A DNA stretch of 64,000 nucleotides from Apostichopus japonicus (taxonomy: Eukaryota; Echinodermata; Holothuroidea; Aspidochirotida; Stichopodidae): the NCBI RefSeq assembly GCF_037975245.1, contig NC_092583.1:2130764-2194763 (forward strand), read 5' to 3'. Below the pieces are notes generated by a model that saw only the letters and a program-made list of their open reading frames with translations, was not told where the DNA came from and made no database searches. Positions 36,462-49,600 of the stretch are shown here, in pieces (within the stretch, counting starts at the first letter, position 1; every line of letters begins with the position of its first letter). The position numbers and the translations under genes were made by a program.

Positions 36462-37546
36462 TTGTATCCGTTGTAAGGGGTGGGAGTTGGTGGTGGTGGG
36501 GAGGGGGGTAGTGTTATAGGTCTTATATGTTAAGGTTATCTATTTTTTGTGGGGGGGGGGGGGTAGTTCTTTATAGGTGTTAGTGTTATCTATTTTTTTG
36601 ATGGGAGAACTCTATTCGATTAAGCCCAAAGGGTTTCTTAGTTTACTTCCTTTCACATTTTTTACTTATTTGCAGTTATATTGTCTAGTTTACCTTGTTA
36701 TACTATGTGATAAAACAAATAATGATAATAATGCTGGAAGGCTCAAACACTGGTCAGTGACGATCACGGTACGTTCCAGCCACCCTCATCCGCCATCCTA
36801 CACGGGTCAGGTCCCTAGGGCGTGTTAGATCTGGATGACTTTGAGCAGAACGTTCACATTGATGTTGAAATTACATAAACAGATAAAGTGCTAGTATTAC
36901 GTTTCTATAGCTATTTCGGTTTTCAAGACTATTGGATTTAAAAATATGCCAAATTTCTCGAATACTGCTTCAAAGGTCTCGCACCACAATTAATTGTTCC
37001 ATTGACTTACACACTAAACTCGTCACGTTCAAGACCTTGCAAAGCATAGATAAAGGTTTTCAACTGGTATATCCTACCCACCACATGATAGCTGAGATCT
37101 TGGCCTATCATGCATGGCACTAGCAAACTTCCATATCATGACCGTTTAGATTTTGAGCTAGAAGAGGAGAAAAATTAGCATACTGAACCCCCACCCTTCC
37201 ATCTGCTCGCTCGGAGTACTAATATCAACATTTAACCAAAGATTTTCTATCACCTTTGATCCTCCCTAATTTCATCTGTACTTAAAATTATGCTTTTTCA
37301 TATAAAGGCAGAACAAACGATGACAGTAACTGATAACATGCTTAAACAAGCTCTACCTTAGGTACTTCAACATCTTTTCTCCGACAATGGTTAACCTTTT
37401 GAGCGGTTGAACACTACTCTACCTTCAAGGCTTACTTGATGATGATGTCAGCCCCCCCCCCCCACACTCCCAGTGAAGACTTAACTGTTGATGCATTATC
37501 CATTGTTTATATAATTTTATCACTCAGCCAGATATGCCTTTGGTAT

Positions 37547-37913
37547 CAGTGGCGTAGGAAGGTACTTTTGAGTGGGGGGGGGCTGAAGACTGATGGCCGG
37601 CCTGGGGGAGGGGTCTAAGGGGAGGGGGTGTCTCCCTCCCCTTTGGATTTTTTTGCATTTCCAGGTAGCCTCAGATGCAATTTGGTGCAATATAGCACAC
37701 TTCAACACCCACTCCATTTTGAAAACTTAATTTTGTATTTTCACCAGGCCTTAGATGCAATTTGGTACTCCAAATGAGATTTTTTTCTCATTTGGAAATG
37801 AAAAAGGGGTTTTCTGACTTGCGAAGCGGGGGGGGCGGAATGATACTTCCGCCCCTCCACATTTTTCACTGGGGGCTGGCGCCCCCCAGCCCCCCTCGGT
37901 TCCTACGCCCTTG
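37547..37913 (-). mobile_element. hAT-like MITE, copy 2 (inverted)
   Basis: 367 bp, reverse complement of the element at 30,624, flanked by a perfect 8-bp duplication TTTGGTAT (37539-37546 and 37914-37921). It starts CAGTGGCGTAGGAAGG and ends CCTACGCCCTTG. Confidence 0.9.
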
Positions 37914-38530
37914 TTTGGTATGTTATTTTCATGTACGGACGTCAGAGCACACTTCATGGCATTCACCACCCGTTTTCCTTAAAATTGCAATATGTACATT
38001 GATGATGGTAGACATTATTTGTGGCCTTATATTTTCTTATATTTTCCCTATTGAGTTTTGTGTTGTATCTGAGAAACTGAGTTAATGGTCTGCGTTTGAG
38101 ATCTAAGTAGTCCACCCACTTTAATTGACGAGCCAAAGATGTTTCGAGGGTCATTTCTGACAAAAAGTCGGTCAGTATGAATAGCAATGACATCAAATGT
38201 TCCTCAAACTTTATACGTTGTATCATTATTCAATAGACCAAGTAAACTTAAAACGGTACTTTTTATGGTCTGAATTGGTGGTAGTATGGCAAGCCGTTTT
38301 TACTGTTTAATCTTGAATTTAAGACATCTATGAATGTTTAAAAGATTTCTGTAATCCTCTGATATATTTTTTATATCGATAATATCCCCATATTTCTTTA
38401 AATTATTTTAAATAAGCAGGTACAGATACCTTAAAACATTTACAGACATCTCTATTGTGTTCAACAACAATAAAACGGCTTGCCATAAGGCAGCGCCTGA
38501 ACATTATGTAATGGTCTGCCAATGGAACCC

Positions 38531-38543
38531 GTTGCTGTGCAAC
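38531..38543 (+). promoter_or_regulatory. X-box-like RFX site upstream of LRRD1
   Basis: GTTGCTGTGCAAC is nearly palindromic and matches the RFX consensus GTNRCC-N(0-3)-RGYAAC at 10 of 12 positions. It lies some 350 bases before a good donor GGTG|GTAAGT at 38,890 that could end a non-coding first exon of LRRD1. Confidence 0.5.
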
Positions 38544-38889
38544 AACCCAAGCTATAGGATGTGGAAAGTTCTCCTGTCATGCGCCTAGATAGTGTAGACT
38601 GTTATTAACGTTACATGACCGCGGCGGTGCTCATGTACAAAGCAAAGCTATAGTTTCTTGAACTCATTGCATGATGTGATGTTGGTGGAGCTACAAACTG
38701 ACAACTTCAACTTGTGTCGTAAGTCAGAACATCTAGGCTAAGTTAGGCCCTAGGCTAGCCTATGTTAACTTAGTTAGAAGTACGTAACTGAGGAAGTTAG
38801 GGCCTGACGGCTGTCTTATAAATATAAGACACCGAGCCCTATGTACCGATGGTCACGTAGAATAAACTACAGGCGTTTTGAATGAGGTG

Positions 38890-39747
38890 GTAAGTTTTGT
38901 TTAAAAATAAACTTTCCACTTCCAGCTACTGTGCGCTCTCCCAACTAAGCTCTTGTTTTTGTGTTGAATGTGATAATGCAAAGCTCTAATGCTGTGCTAA
39001 AGCCAACACTAATAAGATTAAGAATGCTCACTATTTTAATTTGTCCCGGCCTAGGCTAGGCCTAAGTTCACTTAGGGCCTTACAAATAATGTGTCACTTT
39101 GACTGTAGGTCGTTAATATAGGCTAGGCCTATATCCATGAAGTCAGTTTAAATTTCAACGACTTAATCAGACAAAACATGGAAACCACATAACACTACAG
39201 GCCGCATGCCAACACATGCTGCAATGATCAAGGATTCATATGACATATAAATAAAAGGACATATCCCACGCTTTCACCTGAAAACTAGATCAGTGACCTT
39301 GTTTTAGAATTTACACTTTACGCAGTAAGTTGTTAAACAGTGTTTGTGTTGTTTCTTGGCTTCAATAAAAGAAAAAGTTGAGCTAAAAACATTTTAAAAT
39401 GTCATTAGCATTTTTTTCTAGCTAAGCATCTTTAAGTCAGTCAAATCTTTCACAAAGGTCACCACTTTGATCGAATAATACTTTAATGATAGCTTTTAAA
39501 ACTCTTTTGATCTTCTAAAACCTTTTGCTCAAAGTAGATCTATGCTCTTGTAATTATTATCCACTCTACAGTACTTAACATTCAAAGACACATATAGAGT
39601 AAAGTGAGAGTGCCTGTTAAACCAGGTTCAGATTTCCACACAAAAAAAAACTGAGATGGATTAATCTAAATAAATTCTGTAGAGAGCTGATAATTGTTGT
39701 ACTCTTACGTAGAGTCTTTATGTTTGACATTTTTTTTTCTTCACTAG
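38890..39747 (+). other. Probable 5'-leader intron of LRRD1
   Basis: Donor GTAAGT at 38,890 and acceptor TTCTTCACTAG at 39,747, 24 bases before the ATG. No coding sequence inside. Confidence 0.5.
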
Positions 39748-39771
39748 GGATTGTAGTCTAAATATCTCGTA

Positions 39772-42079
39772 ATGGATCGTGTAGGAGACGATGGAGAAAC
39801 AGATGCTCCCTCCAGCGCGATTAAAGGGATTACTAACCAAATAGATCCCCTCGTTGGAACTCGAGAGAGAGATTTGAATTACAATAGCGATGTTGACGAC
39901 GTCCTACCTGTGATTAAAATAGAAGAAGAAGAAGAAACAGCTGAGGACAGTAGAGTTACATCTGCTGATTCAACGACGATGAGAAATGAAGAGATGTTAC
40001 AGGAAGAAGATAAAGTAGTTCAAGTGGAAACGAAGCAAGGCGTAAGTGTTCCAGATAATGGCAAATCCATGCATGGGGACAATTCAGTAATTAGCTCTGC
40101 CAATGACCTCCTCATCAGAGGTGGCGCAGAAACCCCCGGAGAGGAGAATAATGAAGCGAGAGGCAGGTCAGAGTTGGCAAGAGTTACGAATCCTCATTTA
40201 GAAAGAATGGTCGATACAGATCCATTTGGGAAACTGTCCCTCAGTTTGCGAGGAGATGATTTCGTTAACGTAACTGACTACGTCTACGATTACGATAAAT
40301 TGAATGGTCTAATGATAGTCGGGGGCGACATTGATCAATTACCGTTGGGGATATCTAAACTTTCTAATTTAGAAACCTTATCCCTTCAGTGGTGTAACTT
40401 AGCTACATTTCCACGTGAAATGTTGTACCTGCGAGAGCTAAGATACCTGGACCTTAGTGGTAACAACATCACAAGATGGCCCAAAACCATCAGCCAACTG
40501 GCGAAACTTCAGCATTTGATTTTCACGGACAATATGTTGACGGAAATCCCAGAAAAGTTTTGCGACATGCTTAGTATCAGAGAAATTATTCTGTCGCAGA
40601 ATAGGCTGACAACAGTGCCTTCAAATTTTTCAAAGCTCAAGTATGTCACAGTCTTAGAACTAGCAAACAATTGTTTTGAGTGGATACCGAAGTCGGTCTT
40701 TGCACTCGACCAACTGGTGAAGCTCGATCTCGGGGGAAACAAATTGACGTCTCTTCCTGCGGACTTGGAATATCTTTTCAATCTCAGAGAGCTGTACTTA
40801 TACCGAAACAATTTCAGATATCTTCCCGTACAGGTCTTCTGGCTCCCGGAACTCGAGGAGTTAAACGCCTCAGGGAATTGTCTTCGAGAACTGTCTCCAG
40901 AAGTAGGGAAGCTGATTAACCTTCAGATTCTGAATCTAAATTTCAACCGACTGACCCGTCTTCCCGTGGAAGTATGTTCCCTCGTAGATTTGAGGTTTCT
41001 AGGTCTGAGCGGCAACCGGCTGACCGCATTACCCAACCGCCTGAGTTATCTGCACAAGTTAGAAGAGTTGTACGTGGCTGAGAACGAATTAACTGAACTG
41101 GCCGACGATGTCTGCATGATACCGGAACTCTGTGTACTAGAACTCCATGGGAACAGACTGAAGACGTTACCCGTAGAAGTGGCTAATCTCCGCCTGGTTT
41201 CATACCTCAAGCTTGACAAGAATGACTTTACCGATTTCTACACGGGAATCTGTTGCCTTCAAGATTGCGAAGAACTTTCGATGGACGGCAACCGGCTCTG
41301 TAACCTCCCTGTAGAAATGGACCACATGATCAGTCTCGTCAACCTCACATTGAGCGGAAACGCTTTCACGGAATTCCCCGATCAGTTGTGCGACCTCAAG
41401 ACGCTACAGTTCCTGGATCTCAGCCGAAACGGTATTTCGTCTCTGCCTTTCGAGATCCACCGACTCACAAAATTGCGAAGACTTCAGCTAGACGAGAATA
41501 AGTTTGAAACATTTCCGGACGCTCTGACCTATCTACCGAAATTGGAGCTACTCTCCTTGTCTAATAACCGGCTGATCGATTTACCAGAGGAAATGAACAA
41601 AATGGAATCACTGCGAGAACTGAATCTGTCAAACAATAACTATGCCATGTTTCCAGATGCTGTCTGCAGTCTAGGGTCACTTGTTACCTTCCAATTTTCT
41701 CAAGAAAGTGGTTCCAGAGTAAAATTCCTCCCTTTTCTGATTGGCAATCTGAGAAGTGTTCAGGAACTCTATTTAGAACACAACGATATCGAGGAACTCC
41801 CCGGCAGTATCGCAGAACTCCAGCAGCTGAGAATTCTATCGTTATTCGATAACAAATTGAGTGCGCTCCCTGCAAGTTTTTGCGACTTGCCAAATTTGGA
41901 AGGCCTCTGGTTGCATGGTAACAGGCTGACCAAACTTCCCATTGACTTTGAGAAACTGAGGAAGATATCGGACCTGAGGCTGGAAGATAACCCCCTATCT
42001 CACCCACCTCCGGAAGTTTGCTGCGGTGGAGCAGTGGAACCCATCACAAGGTTTCTCATAAGTGCAGAAGAAAGGCTAG
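39772..42079 (+). CDS. LRRD1: LRRD1 exon 1 (N-terminus and all LRRs)
   Basis: 769 codons plus one base. The donor is CTAG|GTAAGG at 42,080. If unspliced, the frame would read 18 more residues and stop at 42,135, losing the death-like domain, so splicing is needed for the full protein. Confidence 0.92.
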
Positions 42080-43153
42080 GTAAGGAACATTGTACAATCT
42101 ATGGTAACTCGAAATTTATATTTTATTTCTTCTGATCTTTTAAGCTGATTTTGCAAATATTCGTGAATCAGAACTGTCTAAAAAAAATTTTTCTAAATGT
42201 TAGCATCTGACAGTGTTTGGGGAAATGATATTAAATATTGCCTCCGTGTTTGCAGAATTCCAACAAGGCTATACAGTAACTTGCATTTTAAAACAGGGTT
42301 TATTATCATGCATGACTGGTGTAAGTTTTTTTTTTTTTTTTACAGTGTTTCACTGTAGCTTACAATTCTTAAAGAATGTCTTGTGTCAGCTACAACTCAA
42401 AGAAGGAAAGAATACAGTACAGTCTCAAAGTTTTGTGAACATGATTAGAGTCATTCAAATGAAATCAAAGTGACCTCACAACCCTTTATTTTTATTTTTT
42501 CCCATTCTTTTTATATTGTTTAGTTTAGGAAACTATGGAAAGAATAATGGGGTACTTAGTCTGAATGCAAAACACACCTATGTATGTGTTTATATGCAAG
42601 CTTGTATGTTTGTTTGTTCTTTCATGGCCACCTGGGTCAGAAAGGATGATTAACGCTGGTCTAGGCCTAACTTTTTGATGCGTGTTTGAAGCTTACCAAA
42701 AATTTCTGTTTCAGGTTATCTGGCAGCGAGTGAATTTTAACAACATACATGTGCATGCACTCGGCTGGATCGAGCGTCTTGCAGTCGTAAGACCACTCGC
42801 GAAATTCCGTAATTTTTTTGCACTTAAAAATGAACTGTTTCTCTCTCTTGATTAAAGATGTGCTGATGAGAAAGATGTGCGAATGCGTAGCGGCTAACGT
42901 CCGTGAACGGGAAGCCCACGATTTGATGAGAGTGTTCCACTTCAGCAAGGAAGAGATGTTGAACCTGGAGAAGGAACACAGGGCCGCCCCACCTGAAGCC
43001 CTGACCCAGAAGGTCCTGTCTATCTGGAGGGAGAGACGGACCCACTCGGCGACCCCGACCGAGCTGATCCGGTACTTGAAACTGATAGACATGGAAGCGG
43101 TCGCCAGAAAGCTAATAGCTATCAAAGTGTACTCTGAGGTACATCAGATGTGA
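39772..43153 (+). CDS. LRRD1: Leucine-rich repeat and death-domain protein, LRRD1 orthologue
   Basis: Exon 1 (39772-42079) and exon 2 (42858-43153) join in phase into 867 residues, close to the roughly 860 of the vertebrate protein. Residues 1-175 are acidic and disordered. About 178-755 hold 24 leucine-rich repeats of 23 residues in the L..L.L..N.L..LP pattern, without a signal peptide, so the protein is intracellular. Repeat 20 is irregular (FSQESGSRVKFLP), at the place where the vertebrate protein also has a longer repeat. The final LRR ends LRLEDNPLSHPPPEVC. The second exon encodes a helical death-like domain (about 770-867) beginning DVLMRKMCECVAANV and ending YSEVHQM. Family knowledge: LRRD1 is poorly studied and, as I recall, testis-biased in mammals; a scaffold role is inferred. 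No frameshift or stop is present. Confidence 0.9.
42080..42857 (+). other. LRRD1 intron
   Basis: 778 bp, AT-rich, with a short TTAGTCTGAATG..AAAACACACC remnant near 42,557 related to the fold-back element at 9,196. Confidence 0.6.
42858..43153 (+). CDS. LRRD1: LRRD1 exon 2 (death-like domain)
   Basis: The acceptor is TTGATTAAAG. It encodes MCECVAANVREREAHDLMR, LSIWRERRTHSATPTEL and KLIDMEAVARKL, the spacing of helices expected of a degenerate death domain. TGA at 43151. Confidence 0.9.
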
Positions 43154-43598
43154 TGAACGAAACGTGAGGCATGAGAGCGGAATTTGTCATCAAAAATCCA
43201 TTCTAGTCATTCCCACTGTATCATTTAAGCAAGTTTTAGCCCAACTTCTTCATAAGAGAACACAGAAGTGGATGCATTATTTTTGCAATTTTTTTTTTAA
43301 ATTTTTAATTTAAAAAAAAAATTTAATCAATTTTCTGGCCATGACACATGGTCTAGGATTGAGGTCATATATATTTGCTTTAGACAATTTTGGGACAATA
43401 TCTCTCACAAGTGTTGCCACTGGCAAACAGGGAGTTGTGTATGTGTACATACATGAGTATACATAGACATGTTACAACATAGGAAGGCACTAACCGTGTC
43501 ATAGATAATTATTTATATTTAGTTCCGAGAAATGTTTGATACAATGTTATCTGACTTCATATCTTTAGATATATTTTCTGCCTCGTATTTGTGAGCAA

Positions 43599-43604
43599 AA
43601 TAAA
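43599..43604 (+). terminator. Candidate LRRD1 poly(A) signal
   Basis: AATAAA about 445 bases after the stop codon. Confidence 0.45.
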
Positions 43605-46600
43605 TGGGCTATAAAAGTGGAAATGTGTGCTCTATGAAATCTCTTGCCTTATTTGGAAGTGGGGATTTTCAGTCTATTCATTTCATAACTTGCATAAATT
43701 AACATCACTCTGTAAAAAAAAAAATTCCAACTGCTTTCGATGATGATTCAACTACATAGCAAAACCGGTATTGAAAGAAAGGCCCAAAGTCTTAAATGAC
43801 TAGAAAACAACACAGCTGTTTTTGAGCATGTTCGTGTAATTTTAACAAAATGTCTTCTATTCTGATGTACAAAGCATTTACGCAGAATCAAAAAAAGAAG
43901 AGAGAATAAAGAAAACACACAATGATGCAGCACAGCGATATCTTACAAAAACAGAACCCCCACCACCATGGACGGCTGATGACTCGTTCACAAACATCCA
44001 ATTGGTGATGTATAATATAAAATATTTCATTTGAAGGTGACGTGAAATAAAATGTGACACACTGCTCAGTCGTAAAATAGGTTTGGCTGCAAAGTGACAA
44101 ATTTGTTTGCTAACAAGCCATTGAGTTGATAAAATAAAATGTTTCTTTTTAAGATCCTTAAAGCATTCTGTTAAACATTTATATTAACTTTCTTCTTTTT
44201 TCGCCCCCCTCTCTCCTTCAAATAACTCTTCTGTACAGTTTTTTCTTTTGAAACAAATTTTGAACAAGGAGGAAAAGGAAGAACATACAAATGAAAATAT
44301 TATAAACAATTTTTTTTCTCAATCTTCCAGACTTCTGAAACGACTAACAAGACAACGACGTTGCTTGCTTGAAGGCGACACCAACCCAATCATCATCGTT
44401 GACATATATGATAGAGATTTTTTTGTGAAGGACGACGACAACTCCTCCCCCTCCCCTCCCCTCCCCCCCGTTTCATTTGGGATACATCCCTGTCAGGGAG
44501 ATACAATTTTGTGGACAATGTGATGTCATGGTGCCAATAGGGTCTTAAACCTGTTTAATTTGCTTTCTGCTTCTTGTCATAGTATCTTCACGGTAGAATG
44601 TCAACTGTTGACAATGAAACCAATGTCATCACTAGAAGGTTTCAATGTTTTAGATTCAGCATGGGCAAAACCAATCTCCATGACAAAATATAGAGGTAAT
44701 TCATAAAGGGGGGGGGGGGGTGGGGGAGATTAAGCACATGTGGCTTGGTGATGCCATATTTAGACTTGACCAAGTCTTCATTCTCATGTGACCACTAAAC
44801 ATGTGACCACTAAGCCTGTGATATCTCCAAAACCCAATAAGATTTTTCTCAGCTGCTTGGGGAAGCTGTTCATAATAGCAAAAAATCTCTATCAGGCATA
44901 GACCGACAATGATGATGGAAGGGTTTTGCGTCGCATTCAAAAAGCCTACAAATTCATGACTGTAGCCAAAAGCCAAAGAGGACAATTTACCAACAGTGAC
45001 TACTTTATCATGACGAGATGAACCCCATGACTCGTCCATAAGCTGTTGGAAACACGATCGAATGTTCAAAGCTCATATAAGATGATATTAAAAAAAATTA
45101 TCAAAGCACTGGCGCAATTTGTCATCCATTTTATGTTTTCAAATTTTCCCTTCTGAAGATTTCCCTTTTTTTAACTTCTTTTTTGAAAAAGACCTATTGT
45201 TAACAGAGACAATAAAGTATTTGACAGGAAGAAACCATCTGCCAAACAAACCATCTGCTAGGGATAAAAAGATATGTCGCGTGAGAGATCTAATTTGCTT
45301 ACGGCCTCATTTTCTACCCCTACATTTTTATCAGGGTTTGCCCCATTAATTTATAAGCTATTCGTCATATACTCAATACCGTGACAGAAGACACTTAGTC
45401 TGTAGCTAAACCTGTAACGACCTATTAAAGGAACGGGTATGTCGAAAACTAAATTCTTTTAGTCGGAAAAAAAAAACTTTATCCTTTCGTACAACATCAA
45501 ACATTTGCATCTGTATTAAATGAAACCTCTTAATTATTTTACCTGTTTAGAATAACTTCTATTAATCCAGGCTTGAATAATATATAATCACATTGACCCA
45601 TTTTTAAGGACCATCCAAATCATTTGAAAATGTTGGAAAATTATCACAACACATTTAAAGCTTGGGTCACACTATTTTTTTTTTTTTGTAATTCATGGAA
45701 TAGAAAATTATTGACCTCTTTTGTTTAATTAAAACTGCCTTTCATTTTATTCATTTGCGTTTCCTTATTTGGGAAAACGATTTTTAATTCTGTTTCTTGT
45801 TGATGTTGCTTTTGTTTTACTACTTTCCATTGATACAGTAGTAACACAGAGCTAGTGAATGACCTCCAGAGCATTTATACTAATCAATTTATAAAAGTAC
45901 TGATAATACAAGGCAGTAATCTTTCTGATGTTTTGGGGGCATAAAATACATTCTCAAGCCCTGTCAACTAAATTTCAGGATGTTACTGCCTTGCCTCACA
46001 TACAAGTTATCCAAACACATGAATTGACGCAGAGATCCACAGGCGATAACAAGTGGCCTTACTAGGTTTTTTTTATAGGCATCCTATGCCTCAATCCCCC
46101 CCCCCCCTCCAACCCCCATTTCTCCCGTTCAAAATTAAACTTTTACCCAAAAGTGTATGCTCTGTTAATAATAAACCTATTCCAAAAGGTAACCAAGTTT
46201 TGTCAATACATCCTGTCAATAACAGCCAAATCACAACATATTTGTGTATTACCTGTCATGTCACGCTGTGCCAGGAGACTGTCACAATGAATACGTTGTG
46301 GATATCAGCCAATCAGAGTTGAGTATTTGTGTACTTTTCATCACATAAAAATCACATTTATTGTACATAACATTCTAAATGGTCAATGTCATTACTACGT
46401 GCTTGTTCTTCTCACAGATAACCCCTTCTCCCCCATCCGACCCCCCCCCCCCCCTTTCCAGCTGATTGGTGGTCATCTTACTCGGTCCTCGACACCCGGC
46501 CTTCCTGCCACCGGTGCTTTAAGAGGTCACACCGGCCTAACTTACACCACTTACGTTCAGATACTCAAAAATGTCATTAAAACCTTTAAAACAAACTGTT

Positions 46601-49600
46601 TTATTAGACTGCAGTAGCACCAATCAATTAACCTGCTTATGTAACTGACTTAAGAAAAATGTGTTATATTTAATACGTGACATTAATTCTACTGAATTAG
46701 CAATGTCCAATGATGGCTAAAGGTTGTGAAAGGAAAAATTAATCCATGTCAAGGTAAAAACTACAGAGATAGAGAGAGAGAGCACAAAAAGAGAGGCGAA
46801 TATTTACAGTTTAGCTGCAGAAAACTATTAAAAACTTCGAAGATGCACAGGAGGTTCATCTAAATTCTAAAAATATTATAATAATAAACGACAATATGAT
46901 GATGATGATGTCTAATAACACTAATAATAGTAATAATAATACTAATATGATAAGGTGCATAAGAGAAGGTATCTGTTTAATAAGTCCATCTATATATGCA
47001 GTTCGCACACATAATCATTCAATGCCCTCGCGGCGGACATACTCTTTGGTTAATTCACACAACATAAATATTTTTTTAAATCAAAAAAGTATGTAAAGCC
47101 ATAAAAAGTTAGTTATTTCGTCTTTTTTTTTTATCTTTTCCTTTTTAAAGACAAAAAAAAAAAGGTTGATTGTTTTTAAAGCACAAGATTAGACACAAAC
47201 TCAAGTTGTCAAGTTCTCCAAGAAATAAATGATGTAAGTACTTAATGAGAAAAGGAACTATCGACTATTTAGCACAAAGAACTTTAAAGTGGGTTCTAAT
47301 AAATACTATAAAAATTTAAGAAACCCTGCCCCCACCCCTCCAAAAAAGAAATACATTTATTATTCAACATCACCACCTGTGCACAAGGTGAAAATTTAAC
47401 TCATCAAAGGGTCATTTGATATTTTCCCACTTTTCAACAGAAAAGCCAAACACTCTTCCTTTAACAAAGGACATCTTAAATTTTCATTTACACATAGAGC
47501 ACACTCAATTTGTCAACAATTTGCTTAAACAACTAATCATGCACTGTGTCTGTAAGGTATCAATACAACATGATCACTTGACCACCCCCGGTCCTCTCCC
47601 CAACCCCCATCCCTCCCCTCCCCTGGCTCCCTCCCCCACCCCCTGGCTTTCTCCACACCCCTCCCCTCCCTCCCCGACCATTATAATTAATATCTTTGAT
47701 CTTTCTATACAAACACTTTTAAATTCATCACACGTCAACGTTTCAACAATAATTACGTATTGCTGGTCTTGCCAGATGACAAACGAAAAATATTTTTCTT
47801 GAAACCTTAATCTAAGAAATATTCTAAAGGCACGTTCTCAATAGAAATTTCAATCGAAACCCCTCTCCCCCCCCCCCCAGGTGTTTTGTTATCTATCACA
47901 ATGTTCTGAAAAAAGGTGGGAATTTTTGCCCTTCTCTTCTTTTTCGTCTTATTCATTCTTTTCTTTTTAAGTTGCCTAAATTTTAAAACTAAATTAGTGC
48001 TTGTTTTTTTCATTTCTTGTAGGTTTGGTGGGGAAGGACCTCTCATGAAAATAAATCCATACAATCGGTCAACTTCTTTGATGTGTTTTTTTTAGTCCCT
48101 TTTTCTTTCCTTTAGATCTGCGATAATGTTAAATTTGTTCTTTAGTGCATCCCTCATTGCTTTGCTTCCTGATCTTGCTCACATAACTTCTACATTGTTA
48201 CAGATGCTACATATCATCTTACAAACCTTTACTTTTTTATTTTATTTTTTTTTTAATTTTTTTGACCAAACCACAATTACAAAATTAACTCCTTCAAGTC
48301 TTTGACAAAAATTAATCAACCTTAAAAAATGACATTCTCCATAATTAATTCAAATGCTAATATCTCAGAAATTAACAAATTGCTTTCAAAAGTCTACAAC
48401 TTTTCTAAAAAAAGGAAGAAAAAACAAGGTAAGCTAATGATGCATCATGCATTTAGATAGCAATTTACAATTCTACTATTTTGCAGCATAAGCCAATATT
48501 TCATGTTTTGAATAGAAGAAAAAAAAAGTAAATATTTGTTTATATCATGATAATCAAGCCAAAATTAAAAGGAACAAAAGAGGGATATTCATGCCCTTGT
48601 AATACTTAAAAGACACAAAAGTTTTTCTATTTACAATTTTTTTTTCCTCTTCTAAGAACAACACACATGCAGAGAGTCAAAACTTAATAACGAATAAATG
48701 CAACGACTAACTGCATTTATAAATCCAAAAATTTCACCTTCGTTAAATAGTAGCCCGCCGTCTTCTCATCAGCTTTTCGGCACCATTTGAGAAAGATAAA
48801 TGAATCTATTGTTTTGTGTTAACAATAGTATTATGTACACTTTTCTTGTAATGATATCTAGAATTTACAATGGGTCTGAAAAAATACAGACAAATAGATT
48901 AATAATACCAGTAAACTTTCTCTTTTGGACAAAAGTAGCCTAAGGAGGAAACACAACCAAAAAATACAGATGAGAAAGAAATGTCCTGTCAACATTTTTC
49001 ATTTTTTTTGTTTTTTTTGTGACCATGTTACATCAAGGTTTTGCTATCTATGATCATTTCAGTCTATTAAATAAAGAGTAGGTAACCAAGCTTTCCAAAC
49101 GTGAAGCAGCTAGGACATAATTACTGCTGAATTTTTGGGGATGATTTGGTCTTGGACAAAACTTCCACAAAGTTTAATTGAAGGACTTTGCCTTCAAACA
49201 GCTTTAATAAAAGCATATACATGGCAGAAGATGTCAAGAGAGGGCAATCATGGCTTTCTACATTTCAATAAGTTTGTTTGAAGATGAACAGATTCAATTG
49301 GTAATTTGGAATTGTTAAAGTAAACAACTTTTTGCACTTTTTGTCTTGAGAGGGGGGGGGGGGGCAATTGAAACAAATCTTATAGTTATTGATTATAACT
49401 TAAAAATATGATCAGTATTGATCAATCACTCTAAGATGCCGTTTTACATTTTTTTGTCCAATAATGACTGATTTGCAACAATGATGAAATTATTTCATAC
49501 GTTAATATTTCATCAACCTGACGCTATTCTTAGAAATTTTTGTAATAACATGTCAAAGCAAATTGGAAAGTTAGAAAATTATGAATTTCGAACACTGTTT

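Larger units (their letters stand above)
35443..38530. other. Intergenic region upstream of LRRD1
   Basis: Contains the LINE fragment and MITE copy 2, G-rich runs near 36,550 and 37,575, and otherwise nothing recognisable. Confidence 0.5.

Noticed and set aside
44701-45069. 122-codon minus-strand frame
   Set aside because: Part of it (about 44,815-44,920) matches the dispersed repeat at about 19,850-20,050, where a similar LPQ.A.K peptide appears by chance; the other end is a poly-G run.
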